The position numbers were made by a program, and so were the translations under genes. The notes below the pieces were generated by a model. That model saw nothing but the letters and a program-made list of their open reading frames with translations. It was not told the DNA's origin and ran no database searches. 64,000 nt of DNA from Streptomyces maremycinicus. Lineage in GTDB: Bacteria > Actinomycetota > Actinomycetes > Streptomycetales > Streptomycetaceae. This document shows, piece after piece, positions 49,421 through 57,432 of this stretch. The DNA lies in the NCBI RefSeq assembly GCF_001184025.1, contig NZ_BBYG01000021.1, positions 124,001 to 188,000 of the forward strand, read 5' to 3'. The number at the start of each line of letters is the position of its first letter. The first letter of the stretch is position 1.

Positions 49421-49948
49421 TCAGGTTCCGGTAACCCCGTCGATACGCTCCCGGAGAATGTCCGCGTGGCCGTTGTGCCGGGCGTACTCCTCGATCAGGT
49501 GGATCAGCACCCAGCGCAGGCTGACCTCGAGCCCGGCCATCGGCCCGGCGGGGATCCGTCCCGTGGCGTCCAGGGGGCGCCCGGCGATCAGCTCACGCCC
49601 GCGCGCGATCTCCCGCCGCCAGGCGCCCAGCGCCTCGTCGAGGCCGCGACCGGCGGTGAGGGCGTACCCGGTCCCCTCCTCGAACACGGGCGGCACGTCG
49701 AGCCCCGCGAACGCCCGCTGGAACCAGTTGCGTTCGACCTCGGCGAGATGCTGGACGAGGCCGAGCAGGGTCAACTCGGACGGCTCGGCGGCCGGTTGCC
49801 GCAGCTGCTCGTCGTCCAGTTCCGCGCACTTCAGCTCGAGCGTGGCCCGGTGGAACTCCAGCCAGCTCTCCAGCATGGGGAGTTCGTCACCGGTCAGCAG
49901 CGGGACGGCGCGGCCGTCGGGGAGTCGCAGGGGAGTGTCGGTAGCCAT
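49421..49948 (-). CDS. DinB/DUF664-family protein
   Basis: A 175-residue four-helix protein of the DinB-like superfamily. The conserved histidines are in LLGLVQHLAEVERNWFQ and LIHLIEEYARHNGHADILRE, positions that bind a metal in this group and, in actinobacteria, may use mycothiol. The reaction is unknown. ATG at 49948; the weak ribosome site leaves the start slightly uncertain. It lies between the ectoine promoter region and a repeat-filled gap. Confidence 0.78.
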   Translation of the reverse strand: MATDTPLRLPDGRAVPLLTGDELPMLESWLEFHRATLELKCAELDDEQLRQPAAEPSELTLLGLVQHLAEVERNWFQRAFAGLDVPPVFEEGTGYALTAGRGLDEALGAWRREIARGRELIAGRPLDATGRIPAGPMAGLEVSLRWVLIHLIEEYARHNGHADILRERIDGVTGT

Positions 49949-49986
49949 GCCTGACAGCTTGTCAGGCGGCACCGGCGGCCGGTGTC

Positions 49987-50242
49987 GTTCCCTCGGGTCC
50001 GCCCGGCGGCGACCCGACGACAGCCGTCGGGACGGCGCCCACGGGACGGCGCCCGACCGGGCGGGTGCGGTTCCTCGGGTCCGGCCGGCGGCGACCTGAT
50101 GGCACCCGTCGGGACGGCGCCCGCCCCGGAGACACGTCGCGGGACGGCATCCGACGCCGGACCGGTGCCGCTTACCGCCAGGCGGCCCACGGGCGGCATC
50201 CGACGCTGGCCCGGTGCCGCCTACCGCCAGGCGTCCTCCACG
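49987..50242. repeat. Two families of direct repeats, one entering a gene end
   Basis: A diverged unit of about 83 bases starts GTTCCCTCGGGTCC at 49987 and again near 50070. A 49-base tandem repeat (CGGCATCCGACGC...) occupies 50145-50193 and 50194-50242; its second copy contains the stop codon and last codons of the leftward aminotransferase gene. Confidence 0.8.
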
Positions 50243-51342
50243 GCCCGCCGGGCCGCTTCGAGGTCCACGTGCAGCCCGTTCTCCGCCAGTGCCGCGCCCA
50301 GCGCCGCCAGGCACCCCTGCACCACGCCGACGGTCGCGTCGCCCCCGTAGTGGTTGACCCGGATCATCTCCTTGGCCAGCGCGCCCCCGCCCGCGGCCAG
50401 CGGCAGCGTGGAATCGCTCGCCAGAGCCCGGGCCACCAGCTCCGACGCCACCACACCCGACGGCGTCCGCAGCGTCGTGGCGACGGGCGCCGCCTCCGCC
50501 GCGTCCCGCACGTACGGCTCCAGCCCGCCGCCCAGCGCGAGCGCACCCGCGCGCGTCGCCGCCGCGGCCGACGCGTGCCGGGCCATCACCGTCTCCGGCC
50601 GCTCCGCCTCGATCCGCTCGACGCACGCCTCCAGCGCCAGCATCTCCAGCTGCGCCGGCGCGTGCAGCAGCGCCTTGCGGCCGCCGTCCACCCACCGCTC
50701 CTTCCAGTCGAGCAGGGACAGGTACGACCGGCGCGGCGCCTTCGGGTTCGCGGCCATCCGGGCCCAGGCCCGCTCGCTCACCGACACCGCCGAGACGCCC
50801 GCCGGACCGCCCATCGCCTTCTGGGCGCCGATCACGCACAGGTCCACGCCCCACGCGTCCGGCAGCACCGGCTCGGCGCCGATCGAGGCGACCGCGTCCA
50901 GGTAGAACAGCGCGCCGTGCTCCCGCACCACCTCGCCGATCTCCGCGACCGGGTTGGTGTTGCCGGTCGCCGCCTCGGCGTGCACCAGCGACACGAAGTC
51001 GATCCCGGGGTGCTCCGCGAACGCCTCGCGGATCTGCGCGGCCGTCACCGCCGTGTGGAAGGGCACCGCCAGATCGATCACCGTCGCGCCGCAGTCCCGC
51101 AGCCAGTCCCCGAAGGTCTGCCCGTAGGGGCCGGTGATCACGTTCAGCGCGGTCGTGCCCGGACCCGCCGTACCGCGGATCGCGCCCTCCAGCGGCAGCA
51201 GCGCCTCGCCCTGCATGATCACGACGTCCTGCCGGGTGTCCAGCAGCCGCGCCACGCGGTCCTCGATCGAGGCGAAATGTGCGGCGGTCAGCGGGGCGAG
51301 GTCCAGGAACGGGTGTGTCACGGCGGTGCTCTCTTCACTCAC
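50221..51342 (-). CDS. Class V aminotransferase (alanine/serine--glyoxylate or pyridoxamine--pyruvate type)
   Basis: A 373-residue PLP enzyme. The glyoxylate-aminotransferase pattern is visible: GAIRGTAGPGTTALNVITGPYG, HAEAATGNTNPVAEIG, FYLDAVASIGAEP and PLP Lys175 in VIGAQKAMGGPAGVS. These enzymes move an amino group from serine, alanine, ureidoglycine or pyridoxamine to a small 2-oxo acid. The setting, divergent from an amino-acid ABC transporter, suggests metabolism of the imported amino compound. The 3' end has been tandemly duplicated downstream. Confidence 0.8.
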   Translation of the reverse strand: MSEESTAVTHPFLDLAPLTAAHFASIEDRVARLLDTRQDVVIMQGEALLPLEGAIRGTAGPGTTALNVITGPYGQTFGDWLRDCGATVIDLAVPFHTAVTAAQIREAFAEHPGIDFVSLVHAEAATGNTNPVAEIGEVVREHGALFYLDAVASIGAEPVLPDAWGVDLCVIGAQKAMGGPAGVSAVSVSERAWARMAANPKAPRRSYLSLLDWKERWVDGGRKALLHAPAQLEMLALEACVERIEAERPETVMARHASAAAATRAGALALGGGLEPYVRDAAEAAPVATTLRTPSGVVASELVARALASDSTLPLAAGGGALAKEMIRVNHYGGDATVGVVQGCLAALGAALAENGLHVDLEAARRAVEDAWR

Positions 51343-51435
51343 GGGGTAGAGGTGACGAGACTAACCGTCACGTACCCCACCCTTCCCGCCCTCCCCACCG
51401 GTGACTTCGCAGGCCGCACGCCCAGGAGACCATCG

Positions 51436-51470
51436 GTTTGATTTGAGAGCCTCAAACTTCTCCTTATAAT
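51436..51470 (+). promoter_or_regulatory. Promoter with overlapping dyad before amino-acid transporter
   Basis: TTGAGA (51443-51448), 16-base spacer, perfect consensus TATAAT (51465-51470). The inverted repeat GTTTGA (51436-51441)/TCAAAC (51452-51457), with TTTGA-GAGCC-TCAAA inside, covers the -35 box and is a likely repressor site. Confidence 0.7.
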
Positions 51471-51504
51471 CGGAACCCACAGTTCCCTTACAGGAAGGCC
51501 CGCC

Positions 51505-52368
51505 GTGAACACCCTCCCCGGCCGCCGCACCCGCGTCCTGGCCGCCACCACCGTGACGGCCGGGCTGATGCTCGTCGCCGCCTGCACCTCCACCGATGAC
51601 GGCGGCAGCGGCTCCAAGACCGCCGCCGGCGGGGTCGAGCTCGTCAAGGCGGGCCAGCTCACCACCTGCACCCACCTGCCCTACCCGCCCTTCCAGTCGG
51701 AGATCGACGGCAAGGTGCAGGGCTTCGACGTGGCCCTGATCGACCTGGCCGCCAAGAACCTGGGCGTGAAGCAGGAGATCCTCGACACGCCGTTCGAGAA
51801 CTTCAAGACCGGCGCCTTCCTGAACTCCGGCGAGTGCGACCTGGCCGCGGCCGGCATGACCATCACCGACGAGCGCAAGAAGAACGTCGACTTCTCCGAC
51901 CCCTACTTCGAGGCCACCCAGGCCGTCCTGGTCGACAAGGGCGCGGGCGTCACCTCGCTCGCCGACGTGAAGGCCAAGGGCGTCAAGCTCGGCGCCCAGG
52001 CGCAGACCACCGGCGAGGACTACGCCAAGAAGCAGGGCTTCGACCCGGTCTCCTTCGAGTCCTCCGACGCCGTCCTGAACGGTCTGCGCACCGGCCAGGT
52101 CAAGGCCGTCATCATCGACTTCCCGGTCGTCCAGGGCTGGCTGAAGGACAAGGCCAACGCCGACGCCTTCAAGGTCGTCGACAACCTCAACACCGGTGAG
52201 CAGTACGGCTTCACGGTGAAGAAGGGCAACACGAAGCTGGTCGCCGCGATCAACAAGGCACTGGCGGACGCCAAGGCCGACGGCACCTACAAGAAGCTGT
52301 ACGAGAAGTGGATCGGCCCGTACGACGAGTCGGCCGCCTCCCCGTCCGCCGTCGCCTCGGCCTCCTGA
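51505..52368 (+). CDS. Polar amino-acid ABC transporter substrate-binding lipoprotein
   Basis: A 287-residue family 3 binding protein. Signal and lipobox LMLVAAC with Cys27; then LTTCTHLPYPPFQSEIDGKV, GFDVALIDLAAKNLG, GECDLAAAGMTITDERKKNVDFS and the C-terminal YKKLYEKWIG, all typical of polar amino-acid or opine binders. AGGAAGG precedes the ATG. First gene of a compact three-gene importer under the promoter at 51443. The ligand is not predictable; the divergent aminotransferase suggests a compound with a transferable amino group. Confidence 0.87.
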   Translation: MNTLPGRRTRVLAATTVTAGLMLVAACTSTDDGGSGSKTAAGGVELVKAGQLTTCTHLPYPPFQSEIDGKVQGFDVALIDLAAKNLGVKQEILDTPFENFKTGAFLNSGECDLAAAGMTITDERKKNVDFSDPYFEATQAVLVDKGAGVTSLADVKAKGVKLGAQAQTTGEDYAKKQGFDPVSFESSDAVLNGLRTGQVKAVIIDFPVVQGWLKDKANADAFKVVDNLNTGEQYGFTVKKGNTKLVAAINKALADAKADGTYKKLYEKWIGPYDESAASPSAVASAS

Positions 52369-52371
52369 CCC

Positions 52372-53205
52372 ATGGCCGATACCGACGTACGACTCCAACC
52401 GAAGAAGAAGGGCCTGACCCGCCGGCAGAAGCGCAGCCTCTCGCGCGGCGCGCAGTACGTCGTCTTCGTCGCCGCCGTGATCGTCTTCGCGGTCACCGCG
52501 GACTGGGGCCGGCTGAAGAACCAGTTCGCCCAGTGGGACATCGCGCGACAGATGTTCCCGGACGTCATCACGCTCGCGCTGAAGAACACCGTGCTGTACA
52601 CGGTGTCCGGGTTCGTCCTCGGCCTGGTGCTCGGTCTGGTCATCGCGCTGATGCGGCTGTCCTCGGTGGGCCCGTACCGGTGGCTGGCCGGTGTCTACAT
52701 CGAGATCTTCCGCGGTCTGCCCGCCCTGCTGATCTTCGTCTTCATCGGTGTCGCCGTGCCGCTGGCGTTCCCCGGCACGGAGATCGTCGGCGGCACCTAC
52801 GGCAAGGCGGCCCTCGGGCTCGGCCTGATCGGGGCCGCGTACATGGCGGAGACCTTCCGCGCGGGCATCCAGGCCGTGCCCAAGGGACAGCTGGAGGCGG
52901 CCCGGTCGCTCGGCTTCTCGCCGGCCCGCGCGATGGTCTCGGTCGTCATCCCGCAGGCGTTCCGGATCATCCTCCCGCCGCTCACCAACGAGCTGATCAT
53001 GCTCTTCAAGGACTCCTCCCTGGTCCTGCTCCTCGGGGTGACGCTGGAGGAGCGCGAACTGTCCAAGTACGGCCGTGACCTGGCCAGCACCACCGCCAAC
53101 TCCACGCCGATCCTGGTCGCCGGCCTGTGCTACCTGCTGGTGACCATCCCGCTCGGCTTCGTCGTGCGGCGTATGGAGGCGAAGGCCCAGGAGGCCGTGA
53201 AATGA
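52372..53205 (+). CDS. Polar amino-acid ABC permease (HisM/GlnP type)
   Basis: A 277-residue permease. A basic N-terminus is followed by a first membrane segment and the HisM-type core: ALKNTVLYTVSGFVLGLVLG, YIEIFRGLPALLIFVFIG, AETFRAGIQAVPKGQLEAAR and SLGFSPARAMVSVVIPQAFR (the ATPase-docking loop). It starts 3 bases after the binding-protein stop and overlaps the ATPase start by four bases. Confidence 0.9.
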   Translation: MADTDVRLQPKKKGLTRRQKRSLSRGAQYVVFVAAVIVFAVTADWGRLKNQFAQWDIARQMFPDVITLALKNTVLYTVSGFVLGLVLGLVIALMRLSSVGPYRWLAGVYIEIFRGLPALLIFVFIGVAVPLAFPGTEIVGGTYGKAALGLGLIGAAYMAETFRAGIQAVPKGQLEAARSLGFSPARAMVSVVIPQAFRIILPPLTNELIMLFKDSSLVLLLGVTLEERELSKYGRDLASTTANSTPILVAGLCYLLVTIPLGFVVRRMEAKAQEAVK

Positions 53206-53993
53206 GCCGACCGGAGATCGAAGTCCGAGACCTGCACAAGTCGTTCGGCACCAACGAGGTGCTGCGCGGCATCGACCTGGAGATCGGCCGGGGTGAGGTC
53301 GTCTGTGTGATCGGCCCGTCCGGCTCCGGCAAGTCGACGCTGCTGCGCTGTGTGAACCTGCTGGAGGAGCCCACCAAGGGTCAGGTCTTCGTCGGCGGCA
53401 CCGAACTCACCGACCCCGACGTCGACATCGACGCCGTGCGCCGCCGTATCGGGATGGTCTTCCAGCAGTTCAACCTCTTCCCGCACCTGTCGGTGACGGA
53501 GAACCTCACGCTGCCGCAGCGCCGGGTGCTGCGGCGCGGCAAGGCGGAGGCGGCGAAGGTGGCCGCCGAGAACCTGGAGCGGGTGGGCCTGTCGGAGAAG
53601 GCGGACGCCTACCCCGCCTCCCTCTCCGGCGGCCAGCAGCAGCGCGTCGCGATCGCCCGCGCGCTGGCCATGGGCCCCGAGGTGATGCTGTTCGACGAGC
53701 CGACCTCCGCGCTCGACCCGGAGCTGGTCGGGGACGTCCTCGCGGTCATGCGGATGCTCGCCGACGAGGGCATGACGATGATGGTCGTCACCCATGAGAT
53801 GACCTTCGCCCGCGAGGTCGCCGACCGGGTCGTCTTCATGGACGGCGGGGTGGTCGTGGAGGACGGCACCCCGGCCGAGGTCATCGCGAACCCCAGCCAC
53901 GAGCGCACCCGTCACTTCCTCTCCCGCCTCCTCGACCCGGCGATGGCCGACGTCGAGGAAGAGACCTCCGACCAGCTGGGCAAGGGAGACTAG
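53202..53993 (+). CDS. Polar amino-acid ABC transporter ATPase
   Basis: A 263-residue ATPase. Walker A GPSGSGKST at residues 38-46, Q-loop MVFQQFNLFPHLSV, signature LSGGQQQR, Walker B VMLFDEPTSALDPE and the switch His in VVTHEMTFAREV are all intact. GlnQ/HisP-type family. ATG at 53202 overlaps the permease stop. It powers uptake by the preceding two proteins. Confidence 0.93.
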   Translation: MSRPEIEVRDLHKSFGTNEVLRGIDLEIGRGEVVCVIGPSGSGKSTLLRCVNLLEEPTKGQVFVGGTELTDPDVDIDAVRRRIGMVFQQFNLFPHLSVTENLTLPQRRVLRRGKAEAAKVAAENLERVGLSEKADAYPASLSGGQQQRVAIARALAMGPEVMLFDEPTSALDPELVGDVLAVMRMLADEGMTMMVVTHEMTFAREVADRVVFMDGGVVVEDGTPAEVIANPSHERTRHFLSRLLDPAMADVEEETSDQLGKGD

Positions 53994-54014
53994 CCGGTCA
54001 CTAAGGTGCGGTGC

Positions 54015-55106
54015 ATGAGCGATCACTCGGTGCTGCACGTGAAGGGCCGGGTCCTTGCCGGGCCCGACGATGTCCGCGACGGGCTGTGGGTCGTCGGCGG
54101 CCGGATCTCCTACGACCGTCCCGTCGGCGCCCGCGACGTGCGGACCGTCGAGGGCTGGGCGCTGCCCGGCCTGGTCGACGCGCACTGCCATGTGGGCCTG
54201 GGCGCCCACGGCCCCGTCGACGCGGACGTCGCCGAGAAGCAGGCGCTGACCGACCGCGAGGCGGGCGCCCTGCTGATCCGTGACGCCGGCTCGCCCTCGG
54301 ACACCCGCTGGGTCGACGACCGCGAGGACCTCCCGAAGATCATCAGGGCGGGCCGGCACATCGCCCGCACCCGCCGCTACATCCGCGGCTACGCGCACGA
54401 GATCGAGCCGGCCGACCTGGTCGCCTACGTCGGGCGGGAGGCCCGGCGCGGCGACGGCTGGGTCAAGCTGGTCGGCGACTGGATCGACCGCGAGGTGGGC
54501 GACCTGGCCCCCAGCTGGCCGCGGGAGGCCGCCGAGGCCGCCATCGCGGAGGCCCACCGCCTGGGCGCGCGGGTCACCGCGCACTGCTTCGCCGAGAGCT
54601 CGCTGCGCGATCTGGTCGAGTCGGGCATCGACTGCGTCGAGCACGCGACGGGCCTGACCGACGAGCTGATCCCGCTGTTCGCGTCACGCGGCGTGGCGAT
54701 CGTGCCGACCCTGGTCAACATCGCCACCTTCCCGGACCTGGCCGCCGGCGGCGAGTCCAAGTTCCCGCGCTGGTCGGCCCATATGCGCCGGCTCCACGCC
54801 CGCCGCTACGACACGGTGCGCTCCGCTCACGACGCCGGTATCCCGGTCTTCGTCGGCACGGACGCGGGCGGCACCCTGCCGCACGGTCTGGTGGCCGCGG
54901 AGGTCGCGGAACTGGTGACGGCGGGCATCCCGCCGCTGGCGGCGCTCTCCGCGACGACCTGGGGCGCGCGTGAATGGCTCGGGCGCCCCGGTCTGGTCGA
55001 GGGCGCTCCGGCCGACCTGGTGGTCTACGAGAGCGACCCGCGCGCCGACGTACGGGTGCTGGCGGCTCCGCGCCGGGTGGTACTGAACGGCGCGGTGGTG
55101 AGCTGA
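54015..55106 (+). CDS. Amidohydrolase-family metal hydrolase
   Basis: A 363-residue TIM-barrel amidohydrolase. Metal ligands: His57/His59 (LPGLVDAHCHVG), a Lys or similar near VKLVGDWID, His of VTAHCFAE, His of VEHATG and Asp of FVGTDAGG, the pattern of imidazolonepropionase/prolidase-like enzymes acting on cyclic amides or dipeptides. It has no signal peptide. ATG at 54015 follows AAGGTG. Only 21 bases after the ATPase gene, it may be expressed with the amino-acid importer and act on the imported compound. Confidence 0.8.
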   Translation: MSDHSVLHVKGRVLAGPDDVRDGLWVVGGRISYDRPVGARDVRTVEGWALPGLVDAHCHVGLGAHGPVDADVAEKQALTDREAGALLIRDAGSPSDTRWVDDREDLPKIIRAGRHIARTRRYIRGYAHEIEPADLVAYVGREARRGDGWVKLVGDWIDREVGDLAPSWPREAAEAAIAEAHRLGARVTAHCFAESSLRDLVESGIDCVEHATGLTDELIPLFASRGVAIVPTLVNIATFPDLAAGGESKFPRWSAHMRRLHARRYDTVRSAHDAGIPVFVGTDAGGTLPHGLVAAEVAELVTAGIPPLAALSATTWGAREWLGRPGLVEGAPADLVVYESDPRADVRVLAAPRRVVLNGAVVS

Positions 55107-55272
55107 GAGCGGGGGTCCGCGGGCGGTTGTGGAGAACGTGCGTGCCGATGGATTCGAAGACCTGCTCGGAAAACTCACGTTGGAGTGAACTCACGTCACC
55201 CTGCTGACCGTTCACCCCTCGTACGTAATTCTTGCGGGGTCCCGAAGCATTTCTCTTCTGGGGGTCCCACCC

Positions 55273-56277
55273 TTGAACGGCAACAACTTCCCGCTGCCCG
55301 CACGCGCCCGGCGCGCCGCCACCGTCGTCGCGGTCACGGCCCTGGCCGCGGGCCCCACGGCCCTGGCCGGCGCGGGCACCGCCCACGCGACGTCCGGCCA
55401 CGGCCGGGCGAGCGCGTCCGTCCTGCGCACCGAACTCGACGTGGCCCTGCTCGACAAGGCCGTCGACGTCCCGCTCGCCGTCTCCCTCAACGAGGTGCAG
55501 GCTCCGCACAGCGCCGGGAAGACCGCGCTGACGGCCGAGCTGAACGGCGTCGCCGGCGGAAAGCCCTTCAGCGTCCTGCGCGCGGACGTCGCCGAGGCCA
55601 AGGCGACCGTCGACGGAACCAGGGCCGAGGCATCCACCCGCCTCGCCCACGCGAAGGTGCATGTCCCGGGCCTTCCGCTGCTCTCCCTCATCGAGGTCGG
55701 CACGGTCACCTCCAAGGCGACCTGCGAGGCCGGGAAGACCCCGGTCGCCGTCTCCAACCTGCTCGGCTCGGTGACGGTCCTGGGCAAGAAGGTGTCGGTC
55801 AGCACCGGCGGCACGACGGACGTGCGGGTGCCGGGTGTGGGCGAGGTCCGGCTGGACCTGTCGAAGCGCGCGACCACCTCCCGCACGGCAGCCGCCACCG
55901 CCCTCGAACTCACCGTCTCCGTCAACCCGGCGAGTCTCGACGTCGCCGAGGTGACCGGCACCCTGACCCTGGCCAAGGCCACCTGCGAAGCCCCCGCCGG
56001 GCGGGAGCGGGAAGAGGGAGAGGGCGAGGAGCAGGGCACCGGCGAGGAGCAGGGGCCGGGCGAGGCGCGGGACCAGGGGCAGGAGGAGGCCGCCGAGCCG
56101 AGCGCCGCCCCGGCCGGTGATGTCGAGGCCGGTGACGTCAAGGCCCAGGGCGCGCCCGCCCGGGCCGACCTGGCACGGACCGGCGGCGGCTCGACGACCC
56201 CGTACCTCATGGGCGGCGCGGTGGCGCTGCTGGCGGCGGGCGGGGGAGCGGTGGTGCTGGCCCGCCGCCGGGGCTGA
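55273..56277 (+). CDS. Surface-anchored protein with LARTG sorting motif (SCO1860-like)
   Basis: A 334-residue secreted protein. Signal peptide with RARRAATVVAVTALAAG (about 1-40), a beta-rich domain repeated in pattern (two stretches ending in TLTLAKATCEA and VTSKATCEAG), a Glu/Gly-rich acidic run (about 235-275), then LARTGGG, a membrane segment and RRRG, the arrangement of a sortase substrate with LARTG in place of the usual LAETG. It begins with TTG at 55273. The 166-base leader has AACTCACGT twice and GGGGTCCC repeats. Function on the cell surface unknown. Confidence 0.75.
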   Translation: MNGNNFPLPARARRAATVVAVTALAAGPTALAGAGTAHATSGHGRASASVLRTELDVALLDKAVDVPLAVSLNEVQAPHSAGKTALTAELNGVAGGKPFSVLRADVAEAKATVDGTRAEASTRLAHAKVHVPGLPLLSLIEVGTVTSKATCEAGKTPVAVSNLLGSVTVLGKKVSVSTGGTTDVRVPGVGEVRLDLSKRATTSRTAAATALELTVSVNPASLDVAEVTGTLTLAKATCEAPAGREREEGEGEEQGTGEEQGPGEARDQGQEEAAEPSAAPAGDVEAGDVKAQGAPARADLARTGGGSTTPYLMGGAVALLAAGGGAVVLARRRG

Positions 56278-56288
56278 GCACGGCCGAA

Positions 56289-56328
56289 GGGGTACGGATC
56301 CGGGACGTCCCGCCCGGGTCCGTACCCC
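56289..56328. terminator. Bidirectional terminator
   Basis: GGGGTACGGATCCGGG (56289-56304) pairs with CCCGGGTCCGTACCCC (56313-56328) with a single G-U pair and an 8-base loop, between convergent surface-protein and cobC genes. Confidence 0.85.
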
Positions 56329-56343
56329 GTCGTCATCCCGGCG

Positions 56344-57432
56344 TCATCCCCGCGTCAGGGCCAACGCCTGGTCCAGTGCCTGGAGGAAACGGTTCACCGT
56401 CGCCCGGTCCCGGACCGCCAGCCGCAGCCACTCCTCGTCCAGCCCCGGGAAGGTGTCCCCGCGCCGGACCGCGAAGCCCAGGGTGCGCAGCCGGCGGCGG
56501 ACGGCGTCGGCCCCGGGCAGCCGCACCAGGACGAACGGCCCCTCCGCGGGCCCCGCGACCCGTACCCCGTCGACGGCGAACTCCTCGAGCCCGGCCACGA
56601 GATGGGCCCGGTCCGCGGCGACGCGGTGGGCGGCGTGGGCGGCCTCCGCCAGTGCCTGGGCACCCATGCACGCCTCCGCCGCCACCAGCGCCGGCGTGGA
56701 CACCGGCCACAGGGGCTGTGCCCGCTCCAGGTCGGCGACCGTCTCCGGCGCGGCGAGCACGTAGCCGATCCGCAGTCCCGCCAGCCCCCAGGTCTTGGTG
56801 AGGCTGCGCAGCACCACCAGACCGGGCACGTCGACCTCACCGGCCAGGGTCTCCCGCTCGCCCGGCACCGCGTCCATGAACGCCTCGTCGACCACCAGCG
56901 TCCGGCCGGGCCTGGCCAGCCGCCGGAGCGTCCGCGCGGGGTGGAGCACCGACGTGGGGTTCGTCGGATTGCCGACGACCACCAGGTCGGCCGTCTCGGG
57001 AACGGCCGCCGGGTCCAGCCGGAAGCCGTCCTCGGCGCGCAGCACCACCCGGTCCACGCTGTGCCCCGCGTCCCGCAGCGCCGCCTCCGGCTCCGTGAAC
57101 TGCGGGTGCACGACGACCGGCCGCCGGACCTTCAGGGCGCGCGCCAGCAGCACGAACGCCTCCGCCGCACCCGCCGTCAGCAGCACCCGTTCGACGGGCA
57201 GCCCGTGCCGCGCCGCCACCGCCGCCCGAGCGGCCCGCCCGTCCGGATAGGACGCCAGGCCGCTCAGCGACGCGGCGACCCGCTCCCGCAGCCAGCGCGG
57301 AGGGGTGTCCGCGCGGACGTTCACCGCGAGGTCGACGAGCGCCGAACCGTCGTCACGCACCTCGGCGTCCCCGTGGTGGCGCAGGTCGTGGCCGCCGGGG
57401 TGCCCCGCGGCGGCGGTCCCCTCAGTGGGCAT
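56344..57432 (-). CDS. cobC: CobC/CobD-like PLP enzyme (threonine-phosphate decarboxylase type)
   Basis: A 362-residue fold-type I PLP enzyme of the histidinol-phosphate aminotransferase superfamily. Markers: VVGNPTNPTSVLHP, VVDEAFMD, and PLP Lys213 in VLRSLTKTWGLAGLRIGYVL. At the end of a cobalamin operon this type is taken to make the aminopropanol (or its phosphate) linker from threonine phosphate, or a related amine. It overlaps the 3' end of cbiX by 11 bases, in another frame, and ends at a strong terminator. A histidinol-phosphate aminotransferase role is unlikely in this place. Confidence 0.82.
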   Translation of the reverse strand: MPTEGTAAAGHPGGHDLRHHGDAEVRDDGSALVDLAVNVRADTPPRWLRERVAASLSGLASYPDGRAARAAVAARHGLPVERVLLTAGAAEAFVLLARALKVRRPVVVHPQFTEPEAALRDAGHSVDRVVLRAEDGFRLDPAAVPETADLVVVGNPTNPTSVLHPARTLRRLARPGRTLVVDEAFMDAVPGERETLAGEVDVPGLVVLRSLTKTWGLAGLRIGYVLAAPETVADLERAQPLWPVSTPALVAAEACMGAQALAEAAHAAHRVAADRAHLVAGLEEFAVDGVRVAGPAEGPFVLVRLPGADAVRRRLRTLGFAVRRGDTFPGLDEEWLRLAVRDRATVNRFLQALDQALALTRG

